Positions 55,961 through 64,000 are shown, numbered from the stretch's first letter. The stretch: DNA of 64,000 nt from JAFGXF01 sp963732595 (GCA_963732595.1 CAVSZZ010000002.1:682001-746000); one strand, 5' to 3'. The notes: a model not told the origin generated them from the sequence alone. A program made the numbers and translations.

Positions 55961-56747
55961 GAAATGATCAACTCCACAGAGTCCCCCACTGCCACCTGAA
56001 GTGTCTGAGCACAATTGCCATTTACCTCTGCCACCTCAAGAAATCCCTCGCTATCGATCAATGCCACCACGTCACCTGGCTCACGCTCACCGTATGATTT
56101 GACCAGACCATCGACCGTTCTGATCAGCAATCCTCAGTGTCACTTTTTCTGTTGTCTTAACAAGCTCACCCGCCAGGTTGGTGGCTATGTTGCCAAATAC
56201 ATCGATGAGAACAACCTGTCCACGCCAACCCGTGTCCGTTCGCACCGGTTGTGGCATGACCAGGCGAACAGGATCATCGATCAGCGAACCCATCTGTTCG
56301 ATGGGTGTGCCGGCAGCCAGGTGAGCAGCTACCGGTGAGAAGATATCCCTGCCATGAAAGGTATTGCTGACCTCGGGAAGCCAAAATTGGGGTTTATCCA
56401 GGTGATAAAACCTCACTAGGTGACCCAGTCGTCTCTGCTTGCTCCATGGAAGGTGTAAATAATCCATTATCCGGCCCGATAAAGTATTGATCACCGATGC
56501 GGGCAGCGATCGGTCGTCTTGAGGTTCCCACACCTGGATCAACCACTGCAACATGGATCGTGCCAGCTGGAAAAAAGCTTGCCGCCCGCCAGAGAGCAAT
56601 GGCGCCTTCCATGATATTTTGAGGGGTGATCTCATGCGTGATATCGGCGATCTGAGCTTGCGGGGCGATCTTCCAGATCACCCCCTTTAATACACCACTG
56701 AAGCCATTTTTTGACCCAAAATCTGTCAGCAAGGTGATGACTGTCAT
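55957..56747 (-). CDS. SAM hydroxide adenosyltransferase (DUF62), two apparent frameshifts
   Basis: The frame starts at ATG 56747 (MTVITLLTDFGSKNGFSGVL) and shifts near 56433 and 56125, one extra base each, to give about 262 residues. Family signatures are all present: VAVVDPGVGTSRRPIAARIG, FIGPDNGLF, TFHGRDIFSPVAAHL and VLIDVFGNIATNL. In the restored last third it reads RTVDGLVKSYGEREPGDVVA and ends DSVELIIS. The family splits SAM into adenosine and methionine using hydroxide. It lies four bases after the HD gene and overlaps the ECF ATPase start. Confidence 0.85.
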
Positions 56748-56751
56748 TGAT

Positions 56752-57424
56752 TCATGACCCGATTTTCCAGGTGATCGCCACATGTTTATTGAAAACCAGC
56801 TCCATTAGATCCGCCTTTTTAAGGGCCATTTTGGGTTCTTCGGTGATTGGTAGTTGTACTTTACAGCTGATATCGATCTTGCGCGAGGTCACCTTGACAT
56901 CCACGGCCTTCACCAAACCTTGATGGGTGGTATCCAGACCATCCGCCACACGCAGTATGGCAGATAACAATTTAACCACCTGCCGGTCATGAAAGGAGAG
57001 CGCATTAAAATGGTCATGTTGTTCCACCGGCAGGGCTTTCCGATGGTAGCGCGCAATGGAACCGATCACCAAACGCTCGCGATTCGTGAACGGGAGCATG
57101 CGTCGTCTGCAGAATGATGCGCAAGCTGGATTTATGATGTCCACGCCAGCCATCCACCCAACCGATATCATGCAGGATGGCCGCTGCTTCAAGCCAGAAC
57201 TTTTCCTCCAACCCGAGACGATGCAATCCAGATAACTGGTCGAAGAGGCTCAATGCCAGATGTGTGACATGCCAGGTATGGGCGGACTCGTAGCCACAGG
57301 TTTCAGCAAGCGTGAGAACCACCGGCAGACGCACATCACCAGTAGAGATACCCTCAAGGCTGGTTAATGATAAATAATCATTGATATTTAGGATTCTTGG
57401 TACATTGACAGCTTTATTGCTCAT
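56752..57424 (-). CDS. HD domain protein, Ppx/GppA C-terminal-like (apparent frameshift near 57100)
   Basis: About 223 residues after removal of one extra base near 57098-57108. The first frame holds TWHVTHLALSLFDQL and AAILHDIGWVDGWRGHHKSS, an HD-type metal site; the second frame continues MLPFTNRERLVIGSIARYHR and LLSAILRVADGLDTTHQGLV. This matches the C-terminal domain of exopolyphosphatase/GppA proteins, found here without the N-terminal hydrolase. It may bind or hydrolyse polyphosphate or ppGpp-like ligands; the reaction is unknown. It starts at ATG 57424, seven bases after the CHAD stop. Confidence 0.78.
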
Positions 57425-57431
57425 TTGATTC

Positions 57432-58424
57432 TCATTCCGATGCTTCCAGATGGTGAGCATGCCCTACTTGGTTAATCGGAGCCACTTGGAGACGGAGTTT
57501 TTCCCAAATGTCGATTTGATTCAATTCATACCAGTAGGCTGTAAAAACCTGATAGGTTTCGACACGTAGTTGATGCCGGTTTTCAAAAAAAGCCATGAAC
57601 CCTGGCATCAATCGTTTCATGGGAAGGTCATTGCCGAAATATTCTTCTGTCCGCTGGTGCTCCTTCTCAATAATCCTGTTACTTTTAAACTCCCATAAAT
57701 CGCAATCGTGGATCACCCCAAGATGATCCTGGAGCATCCGCAAAACCGGTAGATAGTCGGCTAATTGATCCGGGTAGATAGTTGAAAAGCATTCCAACGT
57801 GTATCGAAGTTTTTTCGCTGCTATTCGCATGGCATGCAATTCATTCACAGCATCAACTCTATTGACAAACGGCGCATATGATAGAAAGTCATCCAGAACA
57901 GGCAGGATCGTCTCACCTGCAAAACGAAGCATCTTTTCTGGCTCTCGAGAGTAAGCCTGCGGATGTTTGATGATCAGTTCACGGGATTTTACATCGAGTG
58001 ATTCCAGCGTCTGAGTCTTATCAAGTCTCTCCAACATATTCAGCAGATCTACCTGGACCCGCACGCGCTTTTGCCTGAGCCGCAATAACAATCGTTTTAC
58101 ACCCGGCCGTTGGTCGGTCGGAATAACTCCCTTAATAAATGTCCTCACCCCGTTAGCCTGAACGTCCAGATCACGCGCTTTACCAAGGATACGTGTTACC
58201 CGGGATATATCTTTCTGCCAGGCTTTTACCCGTTTGGCTGGGTGACACGCCTGGAAAACAACCAACGCCGTAGCAAGTCTGCGTGAAGCGACCCGCAAGC
58301 GGTGAACATATTCGATATTTCGTGAATCCCTGACGCCCGGGATCTCCTTGCGGAAAGCGCTGAGTGATCTTTGCATCACCTCAGCGCCATAGGTGCAGAC
58401 TGCAGGATTGGTTGTCAAAGCCAT
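57432..58424 (-). CDS. CHAD domain protein (polyphosphate-binding type)
   Basis: The 330-residue all-helical protein has the two CHAD signatures: YVHRLRVASRRLATALVVF near residue 40 and NELHAMRIAAKKLRYTLECF near 195, each with a His and several Arg/Lys. CHAD domains bind inorganic polyphosphate through this basic surface and often sit near polyphosphate kinases or phosphatases. It is translationally close to the kinase-like gene on one side (six-base gap) and the HD gene on the other. Confidence 0.9.
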   Translation of the reverse strand: MALTTNPAVCTYGAEVMQRSLSAFRKEIPGVRDSRNIEYVHRLRVASRRLATALVVFQACHPAKRVKAWQKDISRVTRILGKARDLDVQANGVRTFIKGVIPTDQRPGVKRLLLRLRQKRVRVQVDLLNMLERLDKTQTLESLDVKSRELIIKHPQAYSREPEKMLRFAGETILPVLDDFLSYAPFVNRVDAVNELHAMRIAAKKLRYTLECFSTIYPDQLADYLPVLRMLQDHLGVIHDCDLWEFKSNRIIEKEHQRTEEYFGNDLPMKRLMPGFMAFFENRHQLRVETYQVFTAYWYELNQIDIWEKLRLQVAPINQVGHAHHLEASE

Positions 58425-58430
58425 GTCGGT

Positions 58431-59115
58431 CTAGAGGATTAATTTTTCAATGCTTTTCTTTAATTCTTCAAAAACCTGATTGACTGATTGCGTAGCGTCA
58501 ACAGAAGTAAAATTGAACTCCTTGGCCATTAGATCGAATTGATCAATCAGGTGGGATTGATAAACGCAGAAACCATCATACAGATTATCCGCAAAATGGA
58601 CATCCATTCCCGACTCCCAAAAATTAAAATCCTCGCCCGTGAACCATACGTGTGACCAGATGGTTGATGTCCGTTTTCAGGTACAAAACTAGATCCGGGA
58701 TCAGGGCGAAACCGTAAACCTTTCGAGCCCACTCCGGATCGGCGCCTCGGGTAATGTCGCGAGCGATGATGGAAAAGTAATAACGATCAGATAGGACCAG
58801 GAATCCTGCTTTTAATGCCGGTATGATTTGATTTTCGAGTCTATCGGCAAAATCGGTGGCATAGAAAAGGCTCATGGTCAACGGGTTGAGTGTGTGCCCA
58901 AGCTTGGCAGCATCCAGGCCTGGTTGTGTCATGGGTGAGCGTCTCAAACCGGTATCTGATACTGCAAAGCCTTCCTTTTCCAACCATTGGCGGAGCAACA
59001 TGGTCTGTGTCGAGCGACCGACGCCGTCCGTCCCTTCGAGAACTACCAGCTTGCCCGGATATTCTTCCAATGGATTATATGGAAATCCAGCGCCATAAAA
59101 TCTTGCAGTGGTCAT
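58431..59115 (-). CDS. Thymidylate-kinase-like protein with Arg Walker A (apparent frameshift near 58640)
   Basis: The frame from ATG 59115 (MTTARFYGAGFPYNPLEEYP) has a P-loop EGTDGVGRSTQ with Arg where Lys is usual, then the DRY site LSDRYYFSIIARDITRG and a LIPDLVLYLKTD strand. At about 58640 one extra C puts it out of frame; restored, it reads MVTGEDFNFWESGMDVHFAD and ends LKKSIEKLIL at stop 58431, 227 residues. The start is chosen because GGAGG precedes it and it overlaps the upstream stop (ATGA). It may be a pseudo-kinase paired with its neighbour, or use the Arg in catalysis. Confidence 0.82.
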
Positions 59116-59864
59116 GAGACCTCCCCCCGGAGACCAATTCGCTCTCCCCTGGCCTTTGCTTTCCGCTGGCGGGCATCCCGACGCACCGCTTCCACAGGTG
59201 TGGGCAAGCCTTCCCAACCCTGAAGATTCTTCTTAATGATAGCCCTTACATTCTTTTGCTGCAATTGGACCGGTTGTGTTCCATCCAACACGGTGAAGTT
59301 AAATTCATTCACCATGCGCTCGTATTCATCAACGATGCGTTGCTGGAATAAGCGGAAACTGGTGATCTTGCTATCGGATAATCCCAGGTCCATGCCGGCT
59401 TCATAGAACTTGATCTTGGCACGTGAAGATGTGATCCGCTCAACGGCAACATCCAAAGGGACCCGGAAGTATAGAACCAGGTCCGGAATAATAGCGAAGG
59501 AATAAAGATTGCGTACCCACTTTGGGTCGACACCACGTGCCACATCGCGTGCAAATGCTGTGAAGGCATAGCGATCAGCCAGGACGATCGCTCCGGCTTT
59601 TAACATCGGTATAATGCGGTTCTCCCACCTGTCTGCGAAATCCGTGCATTGCAATAAACTAAAGGTGGAGGGTGTAAACATATGCTCGCGTTTTGCCAGA
59701 CGCGTCGTGCTCTTAACCAGATCAGAAGAATTCCATTCGGAGAAATAGACCGATTTACCGATCGATTGCAGCCATTTATTCAGGAGATCGATCTGGGTGG
59801 ATTTACCACTGCCATCGATACCCTCAACAACAATTAATTTACCGGGAGTGGTGTTGGCTTGCAC
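59112..59864 (-). CDS. Thymidylate-kinase-like protein
   Basis: The 250-residue protein has VVEGIDGSGKSTQIDLL as P-loop with intact Lys, ADRYAFTAFARDVARG as the DRY-type site, and FAIIPDLVLYFRV. It resembles dTMP kinases, and an extra basic tail (RRDARQRKAKARGERIGLRG) is present. The neighbouring paralogue and CHAD gene suggest a role other than routine dTMP phosphorylation: PPK2-type polyphosphate kinases share this P-loop fold. It is the first gene of the leftward operon. Confidence 0.85.
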   Translation of the reverse strand: MQANTTPGKLIVVEGIDGSGKSTQIDLLNKWLQSIGKSVYFSEWNSSDLVKSTTRLAKREHMFTPSTFSLLQCTDFADRWENRIIPMLKAGAIVLADRYAFTAFARDVARGVDPKWVRNLYSFAIIPDLVLYFRVPLDVAVERITSSRAKIKFYEAGMDLGLSDSKITSFRLFQQRIVDEYERMVNEFNFTVLDGTQPVQLQQKNVRAIIKKNLQGWEGLPTPVEAVRRDARQRKAKARGERIGLRGEVS

Positions 59865-59959
59865 TTTAGCATCCTTCCTGTTGCATATTTTCCTGCTTTA
59901 TTATAGCATCGCAGATGGGGAAGTATCAACCTGTTTATTTTTCAAGCATATCATGACTC

Positions 59960-59988
59960 TTGACATACTGTATGCTATACAGTATAAT
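59960..59988 (+). promoter_or_regulatory. Consensus sigma-70 promoter of padR
   Basis: TTGACA (59960-59965) and TATAAT (59983-59988) are both perfect consensus hexamers with a 17-base spacer. The padR start at 60006 has AGGTGA before it. The operator described below fills the spacer. Confidence 0.92.
59965..59985 (+). promoter_or_regulatory. Perfect inverted repeat operator within the padR promoter
   Basis: ATACTGTAT (59965-59973), GCT, ATACAGTAT (59977-59985) is a perfect 9-3-9 palindrome between the -35 and -10. PadR proteins typically bind AT-rich dyads containing ATAC/GTAT. A repressor here would exclude RNA polymerase, so negative autoregulation is the natural inference. Confidence 0.8.
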
Positions 59989-60005
59989 ATTTATATAGGT
60001 GACAA

Positions 60006-60353
60006 ATGGAAACCATTCAAGATCCTGTACAAAACATCCTGTTGGAGCTCAGGCGCGGCGTACTAGCCATCGCCGTTCTGAGTCAGCTCACCAAAGAACA
60101 ATATGGATACTCACTTTTAAAACTATTGTCAGACCAGGGGTTGGATATCGATCAGAGTACTCTCTATCCGCTCTTGCGCCGGTTGGAACTCCAGGGGTTG
60201 CTCCAATCAGACTGGCGTATCGCGGACGAGACTCGTCCACGTCGATATTATGTGATCAGCACTCGCGGTAAGGCCGCTTTGGCAGAAGTGAAGGATGAGT
60301 GGTCCAAAATCGTTGGCACGCTGGACCAGCTCTTATCAAAAAGCAAGGAGTAA
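60006..60353 (+). CDS. PadR family transcriptional regulator
   Basis: The 115-residue protein has the winged-helix pattern: RGVLAIAVLSQLTKEQYGYS (helix 1-2), IDQSTLYPLLRRLELQGLLQ (recognition helix), then the wing TRPRRYYVISTRGKAALAEV. It lacks the long C-terminal coiled coil of larger PadR members, like the short subfamily that sits with HAAS-domain proteins. It should bind its own promoter at 59965-59985 and release in response to an unknown signal, possibly cell-envelope stress. Confidence 0.92.
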   Translation: METIQDPVQNILLELRRGVLAIAVLSQLTKEQYGYSLLKLLSDQGLDIDQSTLYPLLRRLELQGLLQSDWRIADETRPRRYYVISTRGKAALAEVKDEWSKIVGTLDQLLSKSKE

Positions 60354-60356
60354 ATC

Positions 60357-61376
60357 ATGAACCTTCTCGATAAATACATCCTGGAAATCGGCAAACATCT
60401 ACCCCGCCGGAACCGGCCTGACCTCCAGGCAGAGATCCGGTCAACCATTGAAGATATGATCGATGATAAAGCCCAGCAGACCGCTCGCCCTGTCGATGAC
60501 GTCATGATCGAAGAAGTGCTGAAAGAATACGGATCACCTGCCAAGGTTGCCGCCGCTTACAATCCAGCCCGCTATTTGATCGGTCCACAGCTGTACCCAT
60601 TCTTTCTGATGGTAATAAAAATCGTGCTGGGCGTTCTCTTTGCGGTAACCCTTGCAAGCTTCTTGTGGAATTTCTACAACAACCCGGCCGGTCCCGCTTT
60701 TATTGGATCACTTGGAAACTTTGGGCTTCGGTTCTTCGGAGGAGCGACAGCCGCCCTGGGCAACATCGTACTCGTATTTGCCATCCTTGAACGCGTATTG
60801 CCTTCATCAGAATTGGATGAATCTAAAGATGCGTGGAAACCATCAGATCTTCTGGCTGAACCGGACCCGGAACTGGTTAGCCGAGGTGAAACCATCTTCG
60901 AAATCCTGTTCATAATTCTTGGATTGGCCTTGCTCAATCTCCTGCCGGAGTTGATTGGTTTGGTCATACAGAATGATATCAGTTGGGCGTATGTTCCGGC
61001 CTTGTCGGATACATTTATTAGTTATTTGCCATGGATCAATCTCCTCGGTGTTCTGAGTATTGTGTTGGATGTCTATCTTCTCCGTCAGGAGCGATGGCAG
61101 ATCTTCACCCGTATCTTTGGCTTAACCATTGATATCGCGGGAATTGTGCTGGCCGGAATCATGTTAAACGGTCTATCCCTGGTCGAATTTGGGATTGATG
61201 ATCTAGCTACCACCCCGGTAGCTGGCTCGGCTGATACTCTCGTCCAACTTGTCAATTTAACGCCCAAGATCATCCTGGTAATCCTGATCATCGTGCAGAG
61301 CATCGAGCTGGTAGGTGTGATCCGGCATTTGATTCTCCAGCGATCGGCTGCAAAACCATTTACAGGAAAGTCGTAG
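60357..61376 (+). CDS. HAAS-domain membrane protein (PadR partner)
   Basis: The 339-residue protein starts with a HAAS-type cytoplasmic domain (YILEIGKHLPRRNRPDLQAE, EVLKEYGSPAKVAAAYNP), followed by about seven membrane segments. HAAS domains are commonly encoded next to PadR regulators and may pass a membrane signal. No enzymatic motif is seen. It begins three bases after the padR stop, so the two are one transcript. Confidence 0.82.
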   Translation: MNLLDKYILEIGKHLPRRNRPDLQAEIRSTIEDMIDDKAQQTARPVDDVMIEEVLKEYGSPAKVAAAYNPARYLIGPQLYPFFLMVIKIVLGVLFAVTLASFLWNFYNNPAGPAFIGSLGNFGLRFFGGATAALGNIVLVFAILERVLPSSELDESKDAWKPSDLLAEPDPELVSRGETIFEILFIILGLALLNLLPELIGLVIQNDISWAYVPALSDTFISYLPWINLLGVLSIVLDVYLLRQERWQIFTRIFGLTIDIAGIVLAGIMLNGLSLVEFGIDDLATTPVAGSADTLVQLVNLTPKIILVILIIVQSIELVGVIRHLILQRSAAKPFTGKS

Positions 61377-61410
61377 GAACAAGGTCTCAATCTCATGTTC
61401 CATCATAATC

Positions 61411-61449
61411 ATCAAACGCCCTCACAAATGTGAGGGCGTTTGATATTTT
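61411..61449 (+). terminator. Terminator between the HAAS gene and dnaK
   Basis: ATCAAACGCCCTCACA (61411-61426) pairs with its exact complement at 61429-61444, loop AA, then ATTTTT. It fits the rightward transcript; on the leftward strand (dnaK) there is no T-tract, so it is less convincing there. Confidence 0.9.
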
Positions 61450-61487
61450 TCCCGGGGTCAGAGCATCAACTACTGACACCCATGTTC

Positions 61488-63380
61488 TTAGACTTCTTTA
61501 AATTCACCTTCCACAACTTCACCCTCCGGATCTTCCCGGTGCTCAGGCTCTTCGTTGTTTGGTTGGCTGCCCGGTTGGGATTGCGTTGAAGCCTGCTTAC
61601 TCAGCGCGCTTAGAGCATTTTGTAAGTCGCTGGTCAAACCCCGAATCTTCTGAAGGTCTTCACCATTCATGCTCTGGCGTAAGGCATTGATCTTGTCTTT
61701 AACGTCCTCCCGGCTGTCGCCGGGCAGTTTATCTCCCAGCTCTTTCAGTAATTGTTCTGCTTGGTAAGCCACAGAATCTGCTGTGTTCTTGGCATCAGCC
61801 AATTCTTTGCGATGGCTGTCCTCGGCCTGATTTTGACGTGACTCATTGACCATCCGATCGATATCACTTTTTTGAAGATTGGTCGAAGCGGTTATCGTTA
61901 CCTTTTGCTCACGGCTGGTGGCTTTATCCCGGGCAGTCACATTCAGAATGCCATTGGCATCAATATCAAATGTAACCTCGATCTGAGGTGTGCCACGTGG
62001 CGCAGACGGTATTCCATCCAATCTGAAACGTCCCAATGTCATGTTATCAGCAGCCATCGACCGTTCGCCTTGAAGCACATGAATGTCAACGGCGGTTTGA
62101 CCATCATCCGCAGTCGAGAACATTTCGGTTTTCTTGACCGGGATGGTGGTATTGCGTTCGATCAGAACGGTCCGCACACCCCCGATGGTTTCAAGGCCCA
62201 ATGATAGCGGGGTGACATCCAGCAGGAGCATATCCTTGACCTCACCACCCAGGACCCCGGCTTGAATGGCGGCACCGATAGCAACAACCTCGTCCGGATT
62301 CACACCTTTGTTGGGTTCCTTATCTACTAATGAACGTACCAAATCCTGGATCATCGGCATGCGTGTGGCGCCGCCAACCAGTACAATCTCGTTGATCTGA
62401 TTGGCTGATACACCGGCATCCTTTAACGCCGATTCAAATGGTTTACGGCATCGTTCAACCAGGTGGCGGGTCAACTGTTCAAACTTGGCCCGGTTGAGCT
62501 TCAGTTGCAAGTGCTTGGGGCCAGATGCATCAGCTGTGACATACGGCAGGTTGATCTCGGTCTCAGACATGCTTGACAGCTCGATCTTGGCTTTTTCAGC
62601 CGCCTCACGTAATCGCTGCAATGCCTGGCGATCTTTGCGCAGATCGATACCCTGTGCAGTTTGGAACTCATCAGCGGCCCAATTGACAATCTCCTGATCC
62701 CAATCATCTCCGCCCAAGTGTGTGTCACCATTGGTCGCCTTGACCTCGACGACACCCTCACCCACATCCAGAAGGCTGACATCGAAAGTACCACCTCCCA
62801 AATCAAATACCAGGATCACTTCGTTTTTCTTCTTATCAAGCCCATATGCCAATGCGGAAGCCGTCGGTTCATTAATAATGCGTAGCACTTCCAATCCAGC
62901 AATGCGCCCCGCATCCTTGGTGGCCTGGCGCTGACTATCGTTGAAGTAGGCAGGAACTGTGATCACGGCCTGTGTGACAGGTGTTCCGAGGTAAGCTTCT
63001 GCGTCCGATTTTAGTTTTCCCAGGATCATGGCAGAAATTTCCTGGGGCGTGTATTCCTTACCAGTCGCTGGCAGTTTAACCCGGGCATCCCCTGCGGAGC
63101 CTTTTATGACAGAATATGGGACCATTTTACGTTCCGATTCAACCTCCTCAAACCGGCGTCCCATAAATCGTTTGATCGAATAGACCGTATTCTCAGAATT
63201 AATAACAGCCTGGCGTTTGGCGGGAACGCCAACCAGCCGTTCACCATTTTTATTAAATGCAACCACGGAAGGCAATAGGCGGGGACCTTCGCTGGTCGGG
63301 ATGACCACCGGATCTCCACCCTCCATGACAGCCACCACGCTGTTGGTCGTTCCCAAGTCAATGCCAATAATTTTACCCAT
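61488..63380 (-). CDS. dnaK: Molecular chaperone DnaK (Hsp70)
   Basis: The 630-residue protein has all Hsp70 signatures: IIGIDLGTTNSVVAVMEG, VFDLGGGTFDVSLLDVG and IVLVGGATRMPMIQDLV in the ATPase domain, then the beta-sandwich substrate domain and helical lid, with a final acidic tail. It binds exposed hydrophobic stretches in an ATP cycle driven by DnaJ and GrpE, neither of which is adjacent. GAGGAG lies eight bases before the ATG. No CIRCE element was seen upstream. Confidence 0.98.
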   Translation of the reverse strand: MGKIIGIDLGTTNSVVAVMEGGDPVVIPTSEGPRLLPSVVAFNKNGERLVGVPAKRQAVINSENTVYSIKRFMGRRFEEVESERKMVPYSVIKGSAGDARVKLPATGKEYTPQEISAMILGKLKSDAEAYLGTPVTQAVITVPAYFNDSQRQATKDAGRIAGLEVLRIINEPTASALAYGLDKKKNEVILVFDLGGGTFDVSLLDVGEGVVEVKATNGDTHLGGDDWDQEIVNWAADEFQTAQGIDLRKDRQALQRLREAAEKAKIELSSMSETEINLPYVTADASGPKHLQLKLNRAKFEQLTRHLVERCRKPFESALKDAGVSANQINEIVLVGGATRMPMIQDLVRSLVDKEPNKGVNPDEVVAIGAAIQAGVLGGEVKDMLLLDVTPLSLGLETIGGVRTVLIERNTTIPVKKTEMFSTADDGQTAVDIHVLQGERSMAADNMTLGRFRLDGIPSAPRGTPQIEVTFDIDANGILNVTARDKATSREQKVTITASTNLQKSDIDRMVNESRQNQAEDSHRKELADAKNTADSVAYQAEQLLKELGDKLPGDSREDVKDKINALRQSMNGEDLQKIRGLTSDLQNALSALSKQASTQSQPGSQPNNEEPEHREDPEGEVVEGEFKEV

Positions 63381-63471
63381 GTCGAACTCCTCGCGTATAG
63401 AAATCTTACTCTACAGAGTATCCCCGCCGCGCAAGAAATGGGTTAACGGAATGTTGGAAGTATATATGAGG

Positions 63472-63501
63472 AAGAAACCGGGAGTTATCTCCCGGTTTCT
63501 T
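63472..63501 (-). terminator. Terminator after the rubrerythrin gene
   Basis: AAGAAACCGGGAG (63472-63484) pairs over 13 bases with CTCCCGGTTTCTT (63489-63501), loop TTAT. Read leftward, the stem ends in TTTCTTCCTC. It lies just after the rubrerythrin stop, before dnaK. Confidence 0.8.
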
Positions 63502-63508
63502 TCCTTCA

Positions 63509-64000
63509 CTATTTTATGGTCTCAAATTTCGAACCCGCTGCCCCGCAGACTGGGCATTTCTCAGGTGCTGGTCCCTTGTGCGTGTACCCGCAGACCGGGC
63601 ACACGGTGTACTCATATTCTTCCGCGGAGTTCATATTCTCGATCGCTTCAGAATATAGCGCTGCATGGATCTTTTCGACCTCAAGCGCCCAATTAAATGA
63701 AGTTGCAGCTTTCTTCTGACCTTCCTGTTGAGCAGCTGCAAGCATCGGGGGATACATGCTTTCAACTTCATAGTTCTCTCCACCCAGCGCGACTTTCAAA
63801 TTTTCCAAAGTCGAACTCACGCCATCATCCGCTCGCAAATGATTGCCGGCATGGACAGATTCGGCCACGGCTGCCGCCCGAAATAGCCGTGCGACTTGTG
63901 GGAAACCCTCTTGATCGGCCTTTTTTGCATATGCCAAATAACGCTGGCTGGCCTGCGATTCACCAGCATATGCCCCCATCAAATTATCATGTGTCTCAGT
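63509..64000 (-). CDS. Rubrerythrin (partial, 5' end off window)
   Basis: The frame continues past the right edge: the last 18 bases read TETHDNL before MGAYAGESQASQRYLAYAKK. The four-helix diiron part (GESQASQRY, AAVAESVHAGNHL, ALEVEKIHAALYSEAIENM) supplies the Glu/His ligands, and the C-terminal rubredoxin-like site is CPVCGYTHKGPAPEKCPVCG. Rubrerythrins reduce hydrogen peroxide in anaerobes using electrons through the rubredoxin site. About 163 residues are in the window. Confidence 0.95.
   Translation of the reverse strand, partial: TETHDNLMGAYAGESQASQRYLAYAKKADQEGFPQVARLFRAAAVAESVHAGNHLRADDGVSSTLENLKVALGGENYEVESMYPPMLAAAQQEGQKKAATSFNWALEVEKIHAALYSEAIENMNSAEEYEYTVCPVCGYTHKGPAPEKCPVCGAAGSKFETIK

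Noticed and set aside
63381..63471. CIRCE (HrcA) operator before dnaK
   Set aside because: No TTAGCACTC-N9-GAGTGCTAA or close variant; only a short ACTCT...AGAGT dyad at about 63409-63420, too small.
1..64000. tRNA, rRNA, insertion sequences, phage genes and attachment sites
   Set aside because: No cloverleaf, rRNA segment, transposase or integrase was recognised on either strand; gene order and composition look chromosomal.

Overview
The window reads as a chromosomal segment of an anaerobic, probably monoderm bacterium of the Chloroflexota, most likely class Anaerolineae (or a related environmental genome). This is inferred from the gene content: a bi-domain dehydrogenase next to a heparinase II/III-like enzyme, CHAD and Ppx/GppA-like HD proteins with paired thymidylate-kinase-like proteins, a fused double-ATPase ECF module, Thr/Pro-rich lipoproteins and a secreted beta-helix protein ending in a hydrophobic 'FLPFLFK'-type tail. 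No rRNA, tRNA, CRISPR, IS element or prophage was recognised.

Region 1 (1-29.8 kb) is a large surface-polysaccharide locus. It holds a chain-length (Wzz-like) protein and an O-antigen-ligase-like protein, then a leftward export operon (Wzm/Wzt ABC exporter, four glycosyltransferases or fragments, an anchored protein). Next come a rightward RgpF-HAD fusion, a methyltransferase and a secreted beta-helix protein. A leftward operon follows with a flippase-like LPG-synthase-fold protein, rmlCBAD and a 1,226-residue protein carrying three glycosyltransferase modules. The region closes with a rightward bi-domain dehydrogenase, heparinase-like protein and GT4. With dTDP-L-rhamnose supply, an RgpF-like enzyme and an ABC exporter side by side, a rhamnose-containing wall polysaccharide is the simplest reading.

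Region 2 (29.8-37.3 kb) is a phosphate regulon: a PhoP/PhoR-type two-component system, a candidate Pho box with four sites at exactly 11-bp spacing, then pstS-pstC-pstA-pstB-phoU. pstC and pstA, and the start of pstB, carry many apparent single-base indels.

Region 3 (37.3-52.7 kb) is mostly housekeeping: selD with an in-frame TGA at the catalytic position (predicted selenocysteine), a LysM/M23 peptidase, MEMO1-family protein, CorC-like protein, lipoprotein, priA, an FmdB-type zinc ribbon, mntP, a KamA-family radical SAM enzyme, two DUF4190 proteins, a 28-residue membrane microprotein, a GT-C-like membrane protein, DUF429 and a UbiA prenyltransferase.

Region 4 (52.7-59.9 kb, leftward) is the most unusual part. 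Two thymidylate-kinase-like proteins (the second with Arg in place of the Walker A Lys), a CHAD protein, an HD protein and a SAM hydroxide adenosyltransferase run into an ECF transporter (fused double ATPase, S component, EcfT) with overlaps or gaps of a few bases between the first six. I read it as one operon possibly joining polyphosphate, nucleotide and SAM metabolism to vitamin or nucleoside uptake.

Region 5 (59.9-64 kb) has a PadR regulator whose near-consensus promoter contains a perfect 9-3-9 operator, a HAAS-domain membrane partner, dnaK, and a rubrerythrin gene cut by the right edge.

About 18 apparent single-base indels, mostly insertions, lie in a glycosyltransferase, the pst genes and the region 4 operon. 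Reading frames stay well conserved on both sides of each, so sequence error is the first explanation to test.
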